Shown: positions 33,256 through 42,050 of the stretch, in pieces
Numbering within the stretch: position 1 is the stretch's first letter
Layout of the letters: each line of letters starts with the position of its first letter
DNA from: Candidatus Poribacteria bacterium
GTDB taxonomy: Bacteria; Poribacteria; WGA-4E; WGA-3G
Length of the DNA: 44,150 bases
Direction of reading: 5' to 3'
Assembly (NCBI GenBank): GCA_012271015.1
Contig: JAAXHD010000259.1
Location: 1 to 44,150, forward strand
The notes under the pieces: generated by a model
The model's database searches: none
Seen by the model: only the letters and a program-made list of their open reading frames with translations
What the model was told of the DNA's origin: nothing
Program-made: the position numbers and the translations under genes

Positions 33256-34076
33256 TACAGATACAAGGTCTGTTGCTCCTACTCCTCAGCATTGGTATGA
33301 GTTTTGGGGCATCGGCGCAGGATACAGAGAATCTCATATTAATCTCTGCAGGCACCTTTACAATGGGAAGCGATACTCGCGCCACCGACGAAAAACCGAT
33401 GCACAAAGTCTATCTCAATGCATATTATATCAGTAAATATGAGGTCACGAACGCCGAGTACTATGAATTTTGGGAACAGCAATTAAAAACCGCTTCTTCA
33501 GGGCAAACGCCACAACACACACCAGAAAACTTCACACACCTCCCGCAGATTGGTGATTGGCCAGCACGTGCGAAACAGTTTCCGAATCATCCCGTCGTCG
33601 GTGTGTCATGGCACGATGCGAACGCCTACGCAACGTGGAAAGGTATGCGACTCCCGACAGAGGCGGAATGGGAGAAAGCGGCGCGCGGTTACACCAACAG
33701 AACATGGCCTTGGGGCAATGCGTTAGAACCCTATGCGAACACTGCTGCCAAAGACGACGGTTATGAGAATAGACTCGCACCTGTCGGCAGTTTCCCGAAA
33801 GGCAAAAGTTACTACGGCGTAATGGATATGGCAGGCAACGTCTGGGAATGGACAGCCGATTGGTACAGTGACGTTTACTATTGGTACAGCTCACAAGCCG
33901 CTACGAAACGCCCAAAGCAGAATCCAACGGGACCGACTGTCGGCAGTTGGCGTGTCATCCGCGGCGGTTCATGGATGGATGCGATTGCCCGATGTAGCAC
34001 CACATTTCGGTTTTATCTCTACCCTAACCTAAAAACCTCCTTTGTCGGTTTCCGGTTGGCAAAAACAGTTTTTTAA
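33243..34076 (+). CDS. Secreted SUMF1/FGE-fold protein without the catalytic cysteines
   Basis: About 277 residues from the GTG at 33243, with a signal segment GLLLLLLSIGMSFGASA, then the SUMF1 fold: FTMGSDTRATDEKPMHKVYL, YEVTNAEYYEFW, VVGVSWHDANAYATWKGMRLPTEAEWEKAARG, MDMAGNVWEWTADWY, RVIRGGSWMD and VGFRLAKT. True formylglycine-generating enzymes have a CxxxxC pair late in the chain; here ARCSTTFRF gives only one Cys. It is therefore unlikely to activate the sulfatase nearby and may be a binding or structural SUMF1-like protein. A start at the ATG 33207, overlapping the TPR gene by 29 bases, is also possible. TPR and FG-GAP genes flank it, so they may act together. The stop lies inside the boundary element. 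Confidence 0.8.
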   Translation: MTPSLQIQGLLLLLLSIGMSFGASAQDTENLILISAGTFTMGSDTRATDEKPMHKVYLNAYYISKYEVTNAEYYEFWEQQLKTASSGQTPQHTPENFTHLPQIGDWPARAKQFPNHPVVGVSWHDANAYATWKGMRLPTEAEWEKAARGYTNRTWPWGNALEPYANTAAKDDGYENRLAPVGSFPKGKSYYGVMDMAGNVWEWTADWYSDVYYWYSSQAATKRPKQNPTGPTVGSWRVIRGGSWMDAIARCSTTFRFYLYPNLKTSFVGFRLAKTVF

Positions 34077-34194
34077 TTTTACCTTGCGGTTCGGTCAGGT
34101 GAGTTGGATAAATAACGTCCATTTCCGTAGACCTGAAAAAACACCCAAGCAAGGGAAACGCCCTATCAAAAACACCCTGCGCCGTTGTTGCAGG
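34070..34194. repeat. Boundary element after the SUMF1-like gene
   Basis: Left end TTTTTAATTTTACCTTGCGG (34070-34089) contains the TAA stop of the SUMF1-like gene. It is followed by TTCGGTCAGGTGAGTTGG, then AACACCCAAGCAA, an insert of about 20 bases, and the hairpin CCTGC/GCAGG (34176-34194). No right end is seen before the next gene at 34284. Confidence 0.65.
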
Positions 34195-34283
34195 CTATGG
34201 GTTTGGGACTAAAGAATACCCCTTAACCGACACCTGACAACTGAAAGCGAACGAAGTGAGCGAACCGAAAACCCTTCAAAACA

Positions 34284-35933
34284 ATGCTGAAAAATCAGAA
34301 TCCGAAATCGCTATTACAGGCACTCTTATTCCTTCTACTAACCGCAGGCAACGCCGCCTCGCAATCCCCTATCTTTGTGGATGCCACCACAGAAGCAGGT
34401 ATCCACTTCAAACACAACAAAGGCACAACCGAACACAAGCATATTATTGAGACCATGGGGTCCGGCACGGTCTTCTTCGATTACGACATCGATGGCGATC
34501 CCGACCTCTATTTCGTTAACAGTGGTCCCGTTTCTCAAGAGAACCAGCAAACGACCGGTAACGTCCTTTATCGAAACGAAGGTGATGGACGTTTCACGGA
34601 TGTCACCGAAATATCAGGAACAGGGGATACCGGATTCGGAATGGCGGCATCTGCGGCAGATATTGACAACGACGGCGATCTCGACCTCTATGTCGCCAAC
34701 TTCAGGCAGGATAAACTCTACCGAAACAATGGGGACGGCACCTTTACTGACATCACAGAAGCGGCTGGTATTGATAACACGCTCTGGAGCATCGCCGCCG
34801 TCTATCTTGATTTCGACATCGATGGAGACTTGGACATCTTTATCGTCAATTATCTGGTGTATGAGTTGTCAATGCCGGTATCCACCTACAAAGGTATTGT
34901 CGGTTACGGACATCCGCGCAGCTACGAGGGAACCCCCGATGTCCTCTACCGAAACAACGGCGATGGCACCTTCACGAATATCGCCGAGACAGCAGGCGTG
35001 ACAAATCCCGTCGAGGGAAGAGGTATGGCGGCTGTCGCTTGGGACTACGATCAAGATGGATTGCCAGATATTTACGTCGCCAACGATACCAATAGAAATT
35101 TCCTGTATCACAATAACGGTGATGGCACCTTCACGGATGAAAGCACCTTCATCGGCATCGGTTACGACGACAGAGGTATCGCCGAGGGATCTATGGGGGT
35201 AGATTGTGCAGACTACAACGGTGATGGATGGTTCGATCTGATCGTTGCGAATTCGGAGAAGGCAACGCTCTATAAGAACGAGGAGGGATTCTTCTTCGCC
35301 GATGCGACTGCGGACAGTGGATTGGAACAACCGACACTTCCGTTTGTCGGTTTTAGTCCGCTCTTTCTGGATTACGATAACGACGGACACCTCGACATGT
35401 TCTGCGCAAACGGACACCCACAAGATGTCACCGAGGCATTGGGAGGCAATGAAACATACGCCCAACGTGACCAGATATTTCAAAACAACGGTGACGGCAC
35501 TTATACCGATGTCTCTGCTTCCGCCGGGGATTACTTTTTAGAGCCACTTGTTGGTAGAGCCGCCGCTACCGCCGACTACGACAATGACGGTGACCCGGAC
35601 ATTGTTATCATGAATTCCAACCAGCGGGCAGTGCTGCTTCGGAACGATGGTGGGAACCTGAAAAACTATCTGAGCATTAAACTGGTCGGAACGCAAAGCA
35701 ACCGCGACGGGATTGGTGCGAAGGTCACGGTCACGACAGGAAATATGACGCAGATAAGGGAAGTGAAGAGCGGTTCAAGTTACGCATCAGGAAGCGATAC
35801 GCGCTTGCTGTTCGGTTTGGGAGAAAATCAGGATGTTGAGAAGGTAAGTATCGTCTGGCAAAGCGGGACCACACAAGAATTACGAGATGTCTCTATCAAC
35901 CAGATTCTGACAATTGTGGAATCGGAAGAGTAG
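34284..35933 (+). CDS. FG-GAP/VCBS propeller with ASPIC/UnbV domain
   Basis: A 549-residue exported protein. A signal peptide at residues 1-26 ends NAASQ. It carries seven calcium-binding Dx(D/N)xDGxxD repeats (YDIDGDPDLY, IDNDGDLDLY, FDIDGDLDIF, YDQDGLPDIY, YNGDGWFDLI, YDNDGHLDMF, YDNDGDPDIV), enough for a seven-bladed integrin-like propeller. The last about 90 residues are an ASPIC/UnbV domain (NYLSIKLVGTQSNRDGIGAKVTV ... VSIVWQSGTTQELRDVSINQILTIVE). Such proteins (CRTAC1 type) are secreted and thought to bind partners or polysaccharides; the function is not established. The ATG at 34284 has no clear ribosome-binding site, so the start is only probable. It follows the TPR and SUMF1-like genes in the same direction. 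Confidence 0.85.
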   Translation: MLKNQNPKSLLQALLFLLLTAGNAASQSPIFVDATTEAGIHFKHNKGTTEHKHIIETMGSGTVFFDYDIDGDPDLYFVNSGPVSQENQQTTGNVLYRNEGDGRFTDVTEISGTGDTGFGMAASAADIDNDGDLDLYVANFRQDKLYRNNGDGTFTDITEAAGIDNTLWSIAAVYLDFDIDGDLDIFIVNYLVYELSMPVSTYKGIVGYGHPRSYEGTPDVLYRNNGDGTFTNIAETAGVTNPVEGRGMAAVAWDYDQDGLPDIYVANDTNRNFLYHNNGDGTFTDESTFIGIGYDDRGIAEGSMGVDCADYNGDGWFDLIVANSEKATLYKNEEGFFFADATADSGLEQPTLPFVGFSPLFLDYDNDGHLDMFCANGHPQDVTEALGGNETYAQRDQIFQNNGDGTYTDVSASAGDYFLEPLVGRAAATADYDNDGDPDIVIMNSNQRAVLLRNDGGNLKNYLSIKLVGTQSNRDGIGAKVTVTTGNMTQIREVKSGSSYASGSDTRLLFGLGENQDVEKVSIVWQSGTTQELRDVSINQILTIVESEE

Positions 35934-36000
35934 GGCGATTTCAAAATTCCGCCGATAGGTGTTATAGTAAATCCCACAATTCATTATACATCCAAAAATT

Positions 36001-36022
36001 GGCGGGGTTGGGAAACCCCGCC
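36001..36022. repeat. GGCGGGGTT/AACCCCGCC hairpin repeat
   Basis: Nine-base stem with loop GGGA, in the GGTT...AACC hairpin family. No T-run follows, so it is not a clear terminator. It lies between the FG-GAP gene and the convergent unknown gene. Confidence 0.65.
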
Positions 36023-36060
36023 AGCGAGGTGGGGGTTTTGTGTTTTCTGTGGTTATCTTG

Positions 36061-36122
36061 GTATTTTTAACCCCCTCAATCCGCCTTATCAGGGGGACTC
36101 TAAAGAAGAAGTACGTAAGTAC
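36061..36122. repeat. Partial copy of the MITE-like element
   Basis: TTTTTAACCCCCT...TTATCAGGGGGACT followed by GTACGTAAGTACT matches the right-hand half of the element at 38447-38568. The left end is missing. Confidence 0.55.
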
Positions 36123-36150
36123 TATTTTAATTCAAGCCACATCAGACAAC

Positions 36151-36186
36151 AAAAAACCCGCATCCACATTTGGATACGGGTTTTTC
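36151..36186 (-). terminator. Rho-independent terminator of the unknown secreted gene
   Basis: On the minus strand a stem of ACCCGTATCC against GGATGCGGGT, with a six-base loop, is followed by a run of T. It lies 16 bases after the stop of the 36202-36924 gene. The opposite strand also has a T-run, so it could serve both directions. Confidence 0.85.
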
Positions 36187-36201
36187 GCTAAGAATAAAAT
36201 A

Positions 36202-36924
36202 TTACTGACGCTTGAGAGCCGCCCACTGTGTCGCCAACTTGCCCTGCGGTTCGACTGGCGTAAGCACATCCAGGAAGAGATTATCCTTCGTGGGTGCGAT
36301 GAGCAGATCGGTATCGGTCGGCTCAAAACGGAGGTTGACGTAATCTGCTCCGCCCGATTCACCACATTTGAAGTGCAAGAAGTTCTCGCCTTTCTGGAAT
36401 TGAATCTCTGTCGGTGTATGGACTTCTCGGACGCCTCCTGTCCACCTGGAATTGTCATAGACCTGTTCGCCGTTGATCCAGATCTGGGCGTAATCATCGT
36501 GCGCGGGGTGCATTGTCGTTGTCCGGGTATCCGGTGAAATAACGACGATGAGACCGTGCCATGTGATGTCCCGTCCATCAGGAATACCGTGGCTTGTGGA
36601 CATGTTCAGCTGGTCTTCGGTATTGAGGTCAACAATCGACCAAGCGAGCGAACCCCCGTTATCTGGAAGGCTCACTATGGCATTCGCTGTTTTTCCGGCA
36701 CCGTCGCGAGTAGAGACGGAGGCGTTTGAAATCAAACCACCACTGCCTTCAGCGAGGTAGTCAATTGTTGCGGATGTGTTAAAACCACCCGTATTGGTGA
36801 CGAGATCAAGTCCCCACCATTTTGCAATCCAATTATCACCCGCCGGTTGCCAATTCTGCGCGAATGCCATCGGCGAAATCATGACAACGCAGGCAAGTGT
36901 GATAAAGATTGTGAATTTTTTCAT
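36202..36924 (-). CDS. Secreted protein of unknown function
   Basis: A 240-residue exported protein with signal peptide MKKFTIFITLACVVMISPMAFAQ. The mature protein opens NWQPAGDNWIAKWWGLD and carries two beta-rich parts: residues 40-120, and residues 130-210, where DDYAQIWINGEQVYDNSRWTGGVREVHTPTEIQFQKGENFLHFKCGESGGADYVNLRFEP reads like a PA14/carbohydrate-binding jelly-roll. I do not recognise a named family. AAGGAGA precedes the ATG, and a TATAAT promoter lies about 250 bases upstream, so a long structured leader is transcribed. A strong terminator closes the gene, making it monocistronic. Likely role: a surface or extracellular binding protein, perhaps abundant, given the well-formed signals. 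Confidence 0.75.
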   Translation of the reverse strand: MKKFTIFITLACVVMISPMAFAQNWQPAGDNWIAKWWGLDLVTNTGGFNTSATIDYLAEGSGGLISNASVSTRDGAGKTANAIVSLPDNGGSLAWSIVDLNTEDQLNMSTSHGIPDGRDITWHGLIVVISPDTRTTTMHPAHDDYAQIWINGEQVYDNSRWTGGVREVHTPTEIQFQKGENFLHFKCGESGGADYVNLRFEPTDTDLLIAPTKDNLFLDVLTPVEPQGKLATQWAALKRQ

Positions 36925-37170
36925 AGCTATGAAATCTCCTTCTTCAATATACGCTTAAGGTTCAGAGTTCCTGAGCAAGTAGCGCGCTTCCCAAAATCTC
37001 ATAACCTTATCAGATTTTACTTTTGGTGATAGCAGTACTGCGTGCAAATCACGCTTTTTAATGCTGACGTTCCACCGGTAAACCGATGTCGGTTTCTGCC
37101 AGCGGTGCGATTCCTCTTTTGATCTTCCGCGAGGTAGTATACGTCACCCCGCGAAGTTGATAGAATGCAC
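36925..37170 (-). promoter_or_regulatory. Structured leader of the secreted unknown gene
   Basis: The gap to the promoter holds no gene but several stems: CGCGAGG/CCCCGCG (37128-37153, one mismatch), AAACCGA-TG-TCGGTTT (37080-37095) inside CACCG/CGGTG (37073-37107), and GCGTG/CACGC (37040-37054). I cannot match it to a known riboswitch class; a regulatory RNA leader is an inference. Confidence 0.45.
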
Positions 37171-37177
37171 AAAATAA

Positions 37178-37207
37178 ATTATAGCACTTTTCAAATATAA
37201 ATTGCAA
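37178..37207 (-). promoter_or_regulatory. Promoter for the secreted unknown gene
   Basis: On the minus strand TTGCAA (37202-37207), an 18-base spacer and a perfect TATAAT (37178-37183). Start would be near 37171. Confidence 0.6.
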
Positions 37208-37275
37208 GAAAAAAGTGCAAAGCAACCGAATTTTTATAAAGTTTAGCAGAATACCCCAATTTTGTCAACTTTAAT

Positions 37276-37304
37276 TTGATCAACTCCGTTTTACATGATA
37301 TAAT
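37276..37304 (+). promoter_or_regulatory. Promoter for the TolB-like gene
   Basis: TTGATC (37276-37281), a 17-base spacer and a perfect TATAAT (37299-37304). The transcript would start near 37311, about 75 bases before the ATG. It diverges from the promoter at 37178-37207. Confidence 0.65.
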
Positions 37305-37386
37305 AACCTGTATCCCGGAAAACACCGATTACCCCTCTTTCTACATACACTATGAAAACGCATTTTGACCTCTTGGGTTACATCCT

Positions 37387-38415
37387 ATGAAAACGACACG
37401 ATTGTTAACTCTGCTTATATCGAATCTTTTAGTGCTGAACGGAAGCGTTTGCCCACTTTTTGCCCAAGCACCGACAACCCCGAAAATTCTGTTCACCTCC
37501 GCGAGAGATGGCAATTACGAAGTCTACATCATGAATCCTGATGGCTCTGAACAAGTGAACCTAACACAACATCGCGCAAACGATGTTGAAGCGGTCTGGT
37601 CCCCAACCGGCGAACAGATCCTTTTCGTCTCCGATCGCGAAAGGAATCAAGGCGTTTTGGATCGCGACCTGTATCTCATGGATCCTGACGGTTCTAATGT
37701 CCGACGCGTCTTCAAGAGAGAAGCCAGTAGACCGGAGGCAACATGGTCGCCAGATGGTAAACAGATCGCTTACATGCACATCAACGGGGATAAAGATATA
37801 TCCGCTATCTACGTTACGAATTTAGGAGAACAAGAAGAGAATTTCTTCGCGAATGGTTTGGATCCAGCGTGGTCGCCCGAGGGTACGGAAATAGCTTGTT
37901 CGACTTTTGGTGATGGCCAAATCAAACTCATCAGCGTTCGCACAGGGGCGGAAAAAAGGATCCTGCCGAGAAAAGAATTAGGAGGTCAAATGAGTCCCTC
38001 TTGGTCTGCTATGGGGGACAAACTCGCCTTCTCTTGGAATAACAATCCATTGCCGCCAGATTTCAATCGGGAGCGAGGAGATAAGCTACCAAAGGAATGG
38101 AGGGATAAACGGACGATCTATATTGTCAACAGCGATGGTACCGATCTCCAACAACTTGTGCCTGAAGATGGCTCCGATGCCTGGGCTCCTGCTTTATCTC
38201 CAAATGGAGATGAAGTTCTTTATACTCAGGAAATTAATGGACGGAACCAGATCTTCAAAGTTGATGTGAGTAGTGGGGTTCGGACGCAATTGACGCATAT
38301 TTCATGGAATTCCGGTGGGGACTGGTTTGATCCTAACTATGCCCTACCCGTTTCACCGCAATCGCATCTCCTAACAACAACATGGGGAAAAGTTAAAATT
38401 AAACAGAATACCTAA
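37387..38415 (+). CDS. TolB-like PD40 beta-propeller, exported
   Basis: A 342-residue protein with a signal peptide ending CPLFAQ and about six PD40/WD40-like blades: FTSARDGNYEVYIMNPDGSEQVNLT, then WSPTGEQILFVSDR, WSPDGKQIAYMH, WSPEGTEIACS, and LSPNGDEVLYTQEINGRNQIFKVDV. This is the layout of TolB and of TolB-like DPP-IV-type propellers. It lacks the N-terminal TolB domain (about 130 residues), so it is not TolB itself. Likely a periplasmic scaffold or ligand-binding protein. It has its own promoter, and a MITE-like element follows. Confidence 0.8.
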   Translation: MKTTRLLTLLISNLLVLNGSVCPLFAQAPTTPKILFTSARDGNYEVYIMNPDGSEQVNLTQHRANDVEAVWSPTGEQILFVSDRERNQGVLDRDLYLMDPDGSNVRRVFKREASRPEATWSPDGKQIAYMHINGDKDISAIYVTNLGEQEENFFANGLDPAWSPEGTEIACSTFGDGQIKLISVRTGAEKRILPRKELGGQMSPSWSAMGDKLAFSWNNNPLPPDFNRERGDKLPKEWRDKRTIYIVNSDGTDLQQLVPEDGSDAWAPALSPNGDEVLYTQEINGRNQIFKVDVSSGVRTQLTHISWNSGGDWFDPNYALPVSPQSHLLTTTWGKVKIKQNT

Positions 38416-38446
38416 TCATACTGATCGGATTGAGAGATAAACACAC

Positions 38447-38568
38447 AGGACTTACGCAAACCAAGGAAATATAGGACTTATGGATGCAGAAAAGTGTTAT
38501 CTCCCATATTTTTAACCCCCTAAATCCCCCTTATCAGGGGGACTTTAAGAAGCTGGTGCGTAAGTTCT
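38447..38568. mobile_element. MITE-like element with 12-bp inverted ends
   Basis: A 122-base segment bounded by AGGACTTACGCA and TGCGTAAGTTCT, which match as inverted repeats at 11 of 12 positions. It encodes nothing. Its inner palindromic block, TTTTTAACCCCCTAAATCCC and then TTATCAGGGGGAC, recurs at 36061-36122, and a solo left end lies at 13545. No clear target-site duplication was seen, and the transposase is not in this window. Confidence 0.6.
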
Positions 38569-38599
38569 AACAGACCTACATCGAAATGGAGAAAACACT

Positions 38600-40810
38600 A
38601 TGAACCGTTCCTATAGGCGACACCGCTCCATGCGTGCGTTGCTCTTTGCAGGTATCATTCATCTTTGTCTCGCTATCACTTTTATGTTCTCCTTCTATAC
38701 GCCGAGACAGAACAGAGGTGAAGATGCGCTGGCGGTGGAACTCATCAATCCGAAAGCCTTGCCGGAACAACGACGCACCCTTAAACCGCCGCCCCCCAAA
38801 CAATTACGAACGCCTCAGCAGACAGATCCATCTACCGAAACAAATCAACGGCATCTGGACCTCATCGCTTCCGCGAATTTAATGGACGAAACCATGCGCC
38901 AATCGGAAGAGGCACTCCTACACAGCGCGACGAGATCCGTGTCTGACATTGAAACGACACTCCCCGATGTAACCACGGACGCAAAACGGATCAATAGCCG
39001 AGAAACACCGATCTCAGAATCGGTTGCGAGTCCGTTCCAGGCAACCGCAGGAGCAGGTGTAGACAGTCTGCGGCAACGCGTCAAAGGCGATGGTGGTGGT
39101 GGATTTCATAGACTCCAATCCACGGGTGCCTCTGAAATCGGGACGATCGGCGAAGGTGATGGAGATGGTGAAGGCGAAGCAACCGGCAAAGGGAGTAGCA
39201 ATCCGTTCGCGAAAGCACTCAAACGTATCGCCGACCACATCATCGGAACACGACAGTTAGACAAGGTGAACGTTGTCTTCGTAATCGACACGAGCGGGAG
39301 CATGCGCGATAACATACAAGAAATCGCTGCAAATCTGTTCGCTATGGTCGATGAATTCGATCTTGTCAATTTGGAGTACCATCTCGGCATGTCGGAATTC
39401 AGCGTTAGGTACGAAGGTCAAAAACTGGAGATTCGCACGCTGTTACCCGATGTCGGGATGCTACGTAGACGGATGCAAAAAGTCGTACTCGGCGGAGAGG
39501 AACATGCCCTCGACGCGCTCATAGATACACCCTACCGTATTGACTTCCACGCTGATGCGGACCAATACATTATCCTCGTAACCGATGAACCCGCAACGAC
39601 TGCTTTTAAAAAGGATGGTGCTTATACCACGATGCGGGAAAAGGTTATCAAAGAATATCAACTTCAGGGCATCCGTGTCAACGTCCTCGGAGTTCCAGAA
39701 CCGTTTCAACAGGAATTAGCGGAAATGACAGGTGGACTCTGGCAGCCCATTCCGGGGGGTTTTAATAAGGCAGCATCACTTCCAAGTGATCGTGTCGCTA
39801 ATGAAGCATTTATGAAGGTATTCCGGGATATTGTCAAAGACATTCGCCGAGGTGGGGGGCGATTGTTATTCAGTATGGAGTCTCAATTCGAGGTGCTACT
39901 CGAAGATGGCGATGTCCCGATGAAAAAGTTGCAACGCGAATTCAAGAAGAACGGGATCTCTATAGCCGGTGTCGATAATCCGTTTGGGAGTTCCATGGTC
40001 TGGGAAAAACAGAAGGGGGACTTGTGGGTAATTACCGATTATACAAACGGTCGTGTCTACACCGTCCGCAAACAGGACGATAAATTGAATGTATTCGCCG
40101 GGATATACCCTGAAAGCTGGAATCTCTCGAACAGTCTCACTGCTATGACGCAAAAGCGCGGCAACAGATGGCTCATAAACGATCCGACCCGTCGTCGCAT
40201 GTATACCATCCGAAGTGAAAAGAACCGCCTGAATATCTACGATGGCGCCGCACTCAGTGCATCCCCTGACAGTGCTGTGAGGGGATTTGAACCCGCCGTG
40301 GACATCGTGGTGATGCTCGATTACAGTCGGAGTATGGGAGGCAAATCCGAAGTGATTATGCTCGGTTTAAGCACGCTTATCGGTAGATTAGACATCCTAC
40401 CCATTAATTATCGGATTGGACTCATCCGTTTCGCTGAGGCGAAAGATGCCATCAAAATCATTAACGGCGCGGTTGTGACGCAGATGCCACTCAACGAATC
40501 CATGCTGGCAAGTTCCATGGAAGCCCCTTTTGGTGGGGACGAACACCTTATCGATGCGATTGTGGAAGGCGTTCCGAAAGTTAAATTCAGCCCGTATGCA
40601 AGCCGATTCCTGCTTATTCTAACGGATGAACCGACGACAGGAAAATATCCACCTGAACGCGCGCTTAGTTTGTGTCAGTCGTTAGGCATCCGTGCTTATG
40701 TTATTGGGCATCCGGGTCCTACAGATTTCCAGAAAAAACTCGCAGAACAGACAGGCGGACGCTTCTTTACAATGCCGAAACATCTCAATAAAACCTATCC
40801 AAACCAATAA
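38600..40810 (+). CDS. Double von Willebrand factor A (VWA) protein with membrane anchor
   Basis: A 736-residue protein. Residues 11-31 (MRALLFAGIIHLCLAITFMFSF) form one membrane helix followed by a Pro-rich stretch, which looks like the N-terminus of TonB-type transducers. Two VWA domains have complete MIDAS starts: DTSGS at 230-234 and DYSRS at 574-578, each with the GL/LGMSEF or GLIRFAEA strand and a VTDEP/LTDEP strand. Between them (about 430-555) is a beta-rich insert with DLWVITDYTNGRVYTV, which I cannot assign. A Gly-rich, acidic linker (GEGDGDGEGEATGKG) precedes the first VWA. It probably binds a metal-dependent protein partner in the periplasm. No TonB C-terminal domain is present. 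The PCMT-like gene follows 12 bases later, so an operon is likely. Confidence 0.85.
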   Translation: MNRSYRRHRSMRALLFAGIIHLCLAITFMFSFYTPRQNRGEDALAVELINPKALPEQRRTLKPPPPKQLRTPQQTDPSTETNQRHLDLIASANLMDETMRQSEEALLHSATRSVSDIETTLPDVTTDAKRINSRETPISESVASPFQATAGAGVDSLRQRVKGDGGGGFHRLQSTGASEIGTIGEGDGDGEGEATGKGSSNPFAKALKRIADHIIGTRQLDKVNVVFVIDTSGSMRDNIQEIAANLFAMVDEFDLVNLEYHLGMSEFSVRYEGQKLEIRTLLPDVGMLRRRMQKVVLGGEEHALDALIDTPYRIDFHADADQYIILVTDEPATTAFKKDGAYTTMREKVIKEYQLQGIRVNVLGVPEPFQQELAEMTGGLWQPIPGGFNKAASLPSDRVANEAFMKVFRDIVKDIRRGGGRLLFSMESQFEVLLEDGDVPMKKLQREFKKNGISIAGVDNPFGSSMVWEKQKGDLWVITDYTNGRVYTVRKQDDKLNVFAGIYPESWNLSNSLTAMTQKRGNRWLINDPTRRRMYTIRSEKNRLNIYDGAALSASPDSAVRGFEPAVDIVVMLDYSRSMGGKSEVIMLGLSTLIGRLDILPINYRIGLIRFAEAKDAIKIINGAVVTQMPLNESMLASSMEAPFGGDEHLIDAIVEGVPKVKFSPYASRFLLILTDEPTTGKYPPERALSLCQSLGIRAYVIGHPGPTDFQKKLAEQTGGRFFTMPKHLNKTYPNQ

Positions 40811-40822
40811 ATTGAAATTAAC

Positions 40823-42013
40823 ATGGATGCAACAATTCGGACGCACATAGAACACATGCACGAAGACTTGGCGAAGAGAGACTCTCTTCGACTGAACACC
40901 GATTGGTTGAAACAAGCACTTTTGAATGTGCCGCGTCACCTCTTCATTGAACAATACTACGATGACGAGGCACCAGATGGGATTGCCCGGGTTGAATCAC
41001 CGATACCGACAGCAAAGCAATTGGAAGCGATCTATTCCGATAGAGGCTTGATGATCCGAGAAGACCCACACAGTGCCGCATCTCAACCTACGCTTATCTT
41101 TGGCATGTTGGACGATCTCAAATTAACTCACGGATGCAAGGTCTTGGAGATTGGAACGGGGAGTGGATGGAACGCCGGACTGATCGCGTTTCGCGTAGGA
41201 GCCGAAAGTCTCGTCTACTCCATTGACCTGCAAGCGGATTTGGTAGAGAAAGCCCGAAAACATCTGAATTCCGCAGGGTTCACTGAAGTCAACCTGAGAG
41301 CAGGTGATGGTGGACTCGGATGGGATGGGGAAACTTTCGATCGGATCATCGTTACAGTCGGTTCACCTGATATTCCACCCGCGTGGATTGAATCGTTAGC
41401 AGAGGGCGGGATTTTGGTGATGCCGTTGAAGACAAGAGGTGCCGGAGATCCAATTCTTCGGCTCCACAAACAGGGCAACACATTGACAGGGACAATCACG
41501 CGCTGGGCGGGTTTCATGGACTTACAGGGAAACTTCAAATCCTCTACTGAGAATGCCCTGGAGCCATCTTCCGATCCAGTATTAGAAGCGTTATTGCAAG
41601 AGGAGCCGACATTCGCTCCACTTCGGGCATACGTAGGATCCGATTGCGCCCTCTATCTTCGTCTAAACGGAGAACCGATGGAAACGCTTTGGGAATACAA
41701 AGAACAACGGGGAATGCACTCTGGCCTGCTGGATAGGGAACTACCCGCCTTATGTGTCCCTCGGTCCGTTTACGAGCCTAAGCCCGAGAACCGCGTAGAT
41801 GCCTACGGCAATCCGCAAGGCGTCGACCGCTTTATCACGAAAATAGAAGAGTGGGTCAACCTCGGCAGTCCCAAAATCACAGACTATCACATTGAACTTA
41901 TCGATCCAGCCGTGTCAGCCGATGAGGTGCCTCACAGTTATGTCGATAAGAGACCGAATGCAACACTAAGATTTTCCTTACCGGATGTCCCACTATCACG
42001 GGACCAAAACTGA
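40823..42013 (+). CDS. Protein-L-isoaspartate O-methyltransferase-like protein
   Basis: A 396-residue SAM-dependent methyltransferase. PCMT marks are [37 protein letters not shown] and the SAM-binding [17 protein letters not shown], then [35 protein letters not shown] repairs isoaspartyl residues in damaged proteins; normal enzymes have about 210-230 residues. Here about 165 extra C-terminal residues form a mixed domain with no motif I know, so the substrate may differ, as in PCMT-like enzymes of peptide natural-product pathways. No precursor peptide is seen nearby. The next gene (moaB) begins 37 bases downstream and has its own AAGGAG site, so co-transcription is likely. Confidence 0.85.
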   Translation: MDATIRTHIEHMHEDLAKRDSLRLNTDWLKQALLNVPRHLFIEQYYDDEAPDGIARVESPIPTAKQLEAIYSDRGLMIREDPHSAASQPTLIFGMLDDLKLTHGCKVLEIGTGSGWNAGLIAFRVGAESLVYSIDLQADLVEKARKHLNSAGFTEVNLRAGDGGLGWDGETFDRIIVTVGSPDIPPAWIESLAEGGILVMPLKTRGAGDPILRLHKQGNTLTGTITRWAGFMDLQGNFKSSTENALEPSSDPVLEALLQEEPTFAPLRAYVGSDCALYLRLNGEPMETLWEYKEQRGMHSGLLDRELPALCVPRSVYEPKPENRVDAYGNPQGVDRFITKIEEWVNLGSPKITDYHIELIDPAVSADEVPHSYVDKRPNATLRFSLPDVPLSRDQN

Positions 42014-42050
42014 CCGAAAAACTAACAATCAAAAGGAGATGACAACACCA

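Noticed and set aside
34869..35483. 204-codon open frame opposite the FG-GAP gene
   Set aside because: It is a mirror of the repeated DGDGD codons; the plus-strand gene is certain.
36001..36022. GC-rich hairpin as a terminator of the FG-GAP gene
   Set aside because: There is no T-run directly after the stem, and it belongs to a dispersed hairpin family.
37387..38415. TolB of the Tol-Pal system
   Set aside because: The N-terminal TolB domain is missing and no tol or pal genes are nearby.
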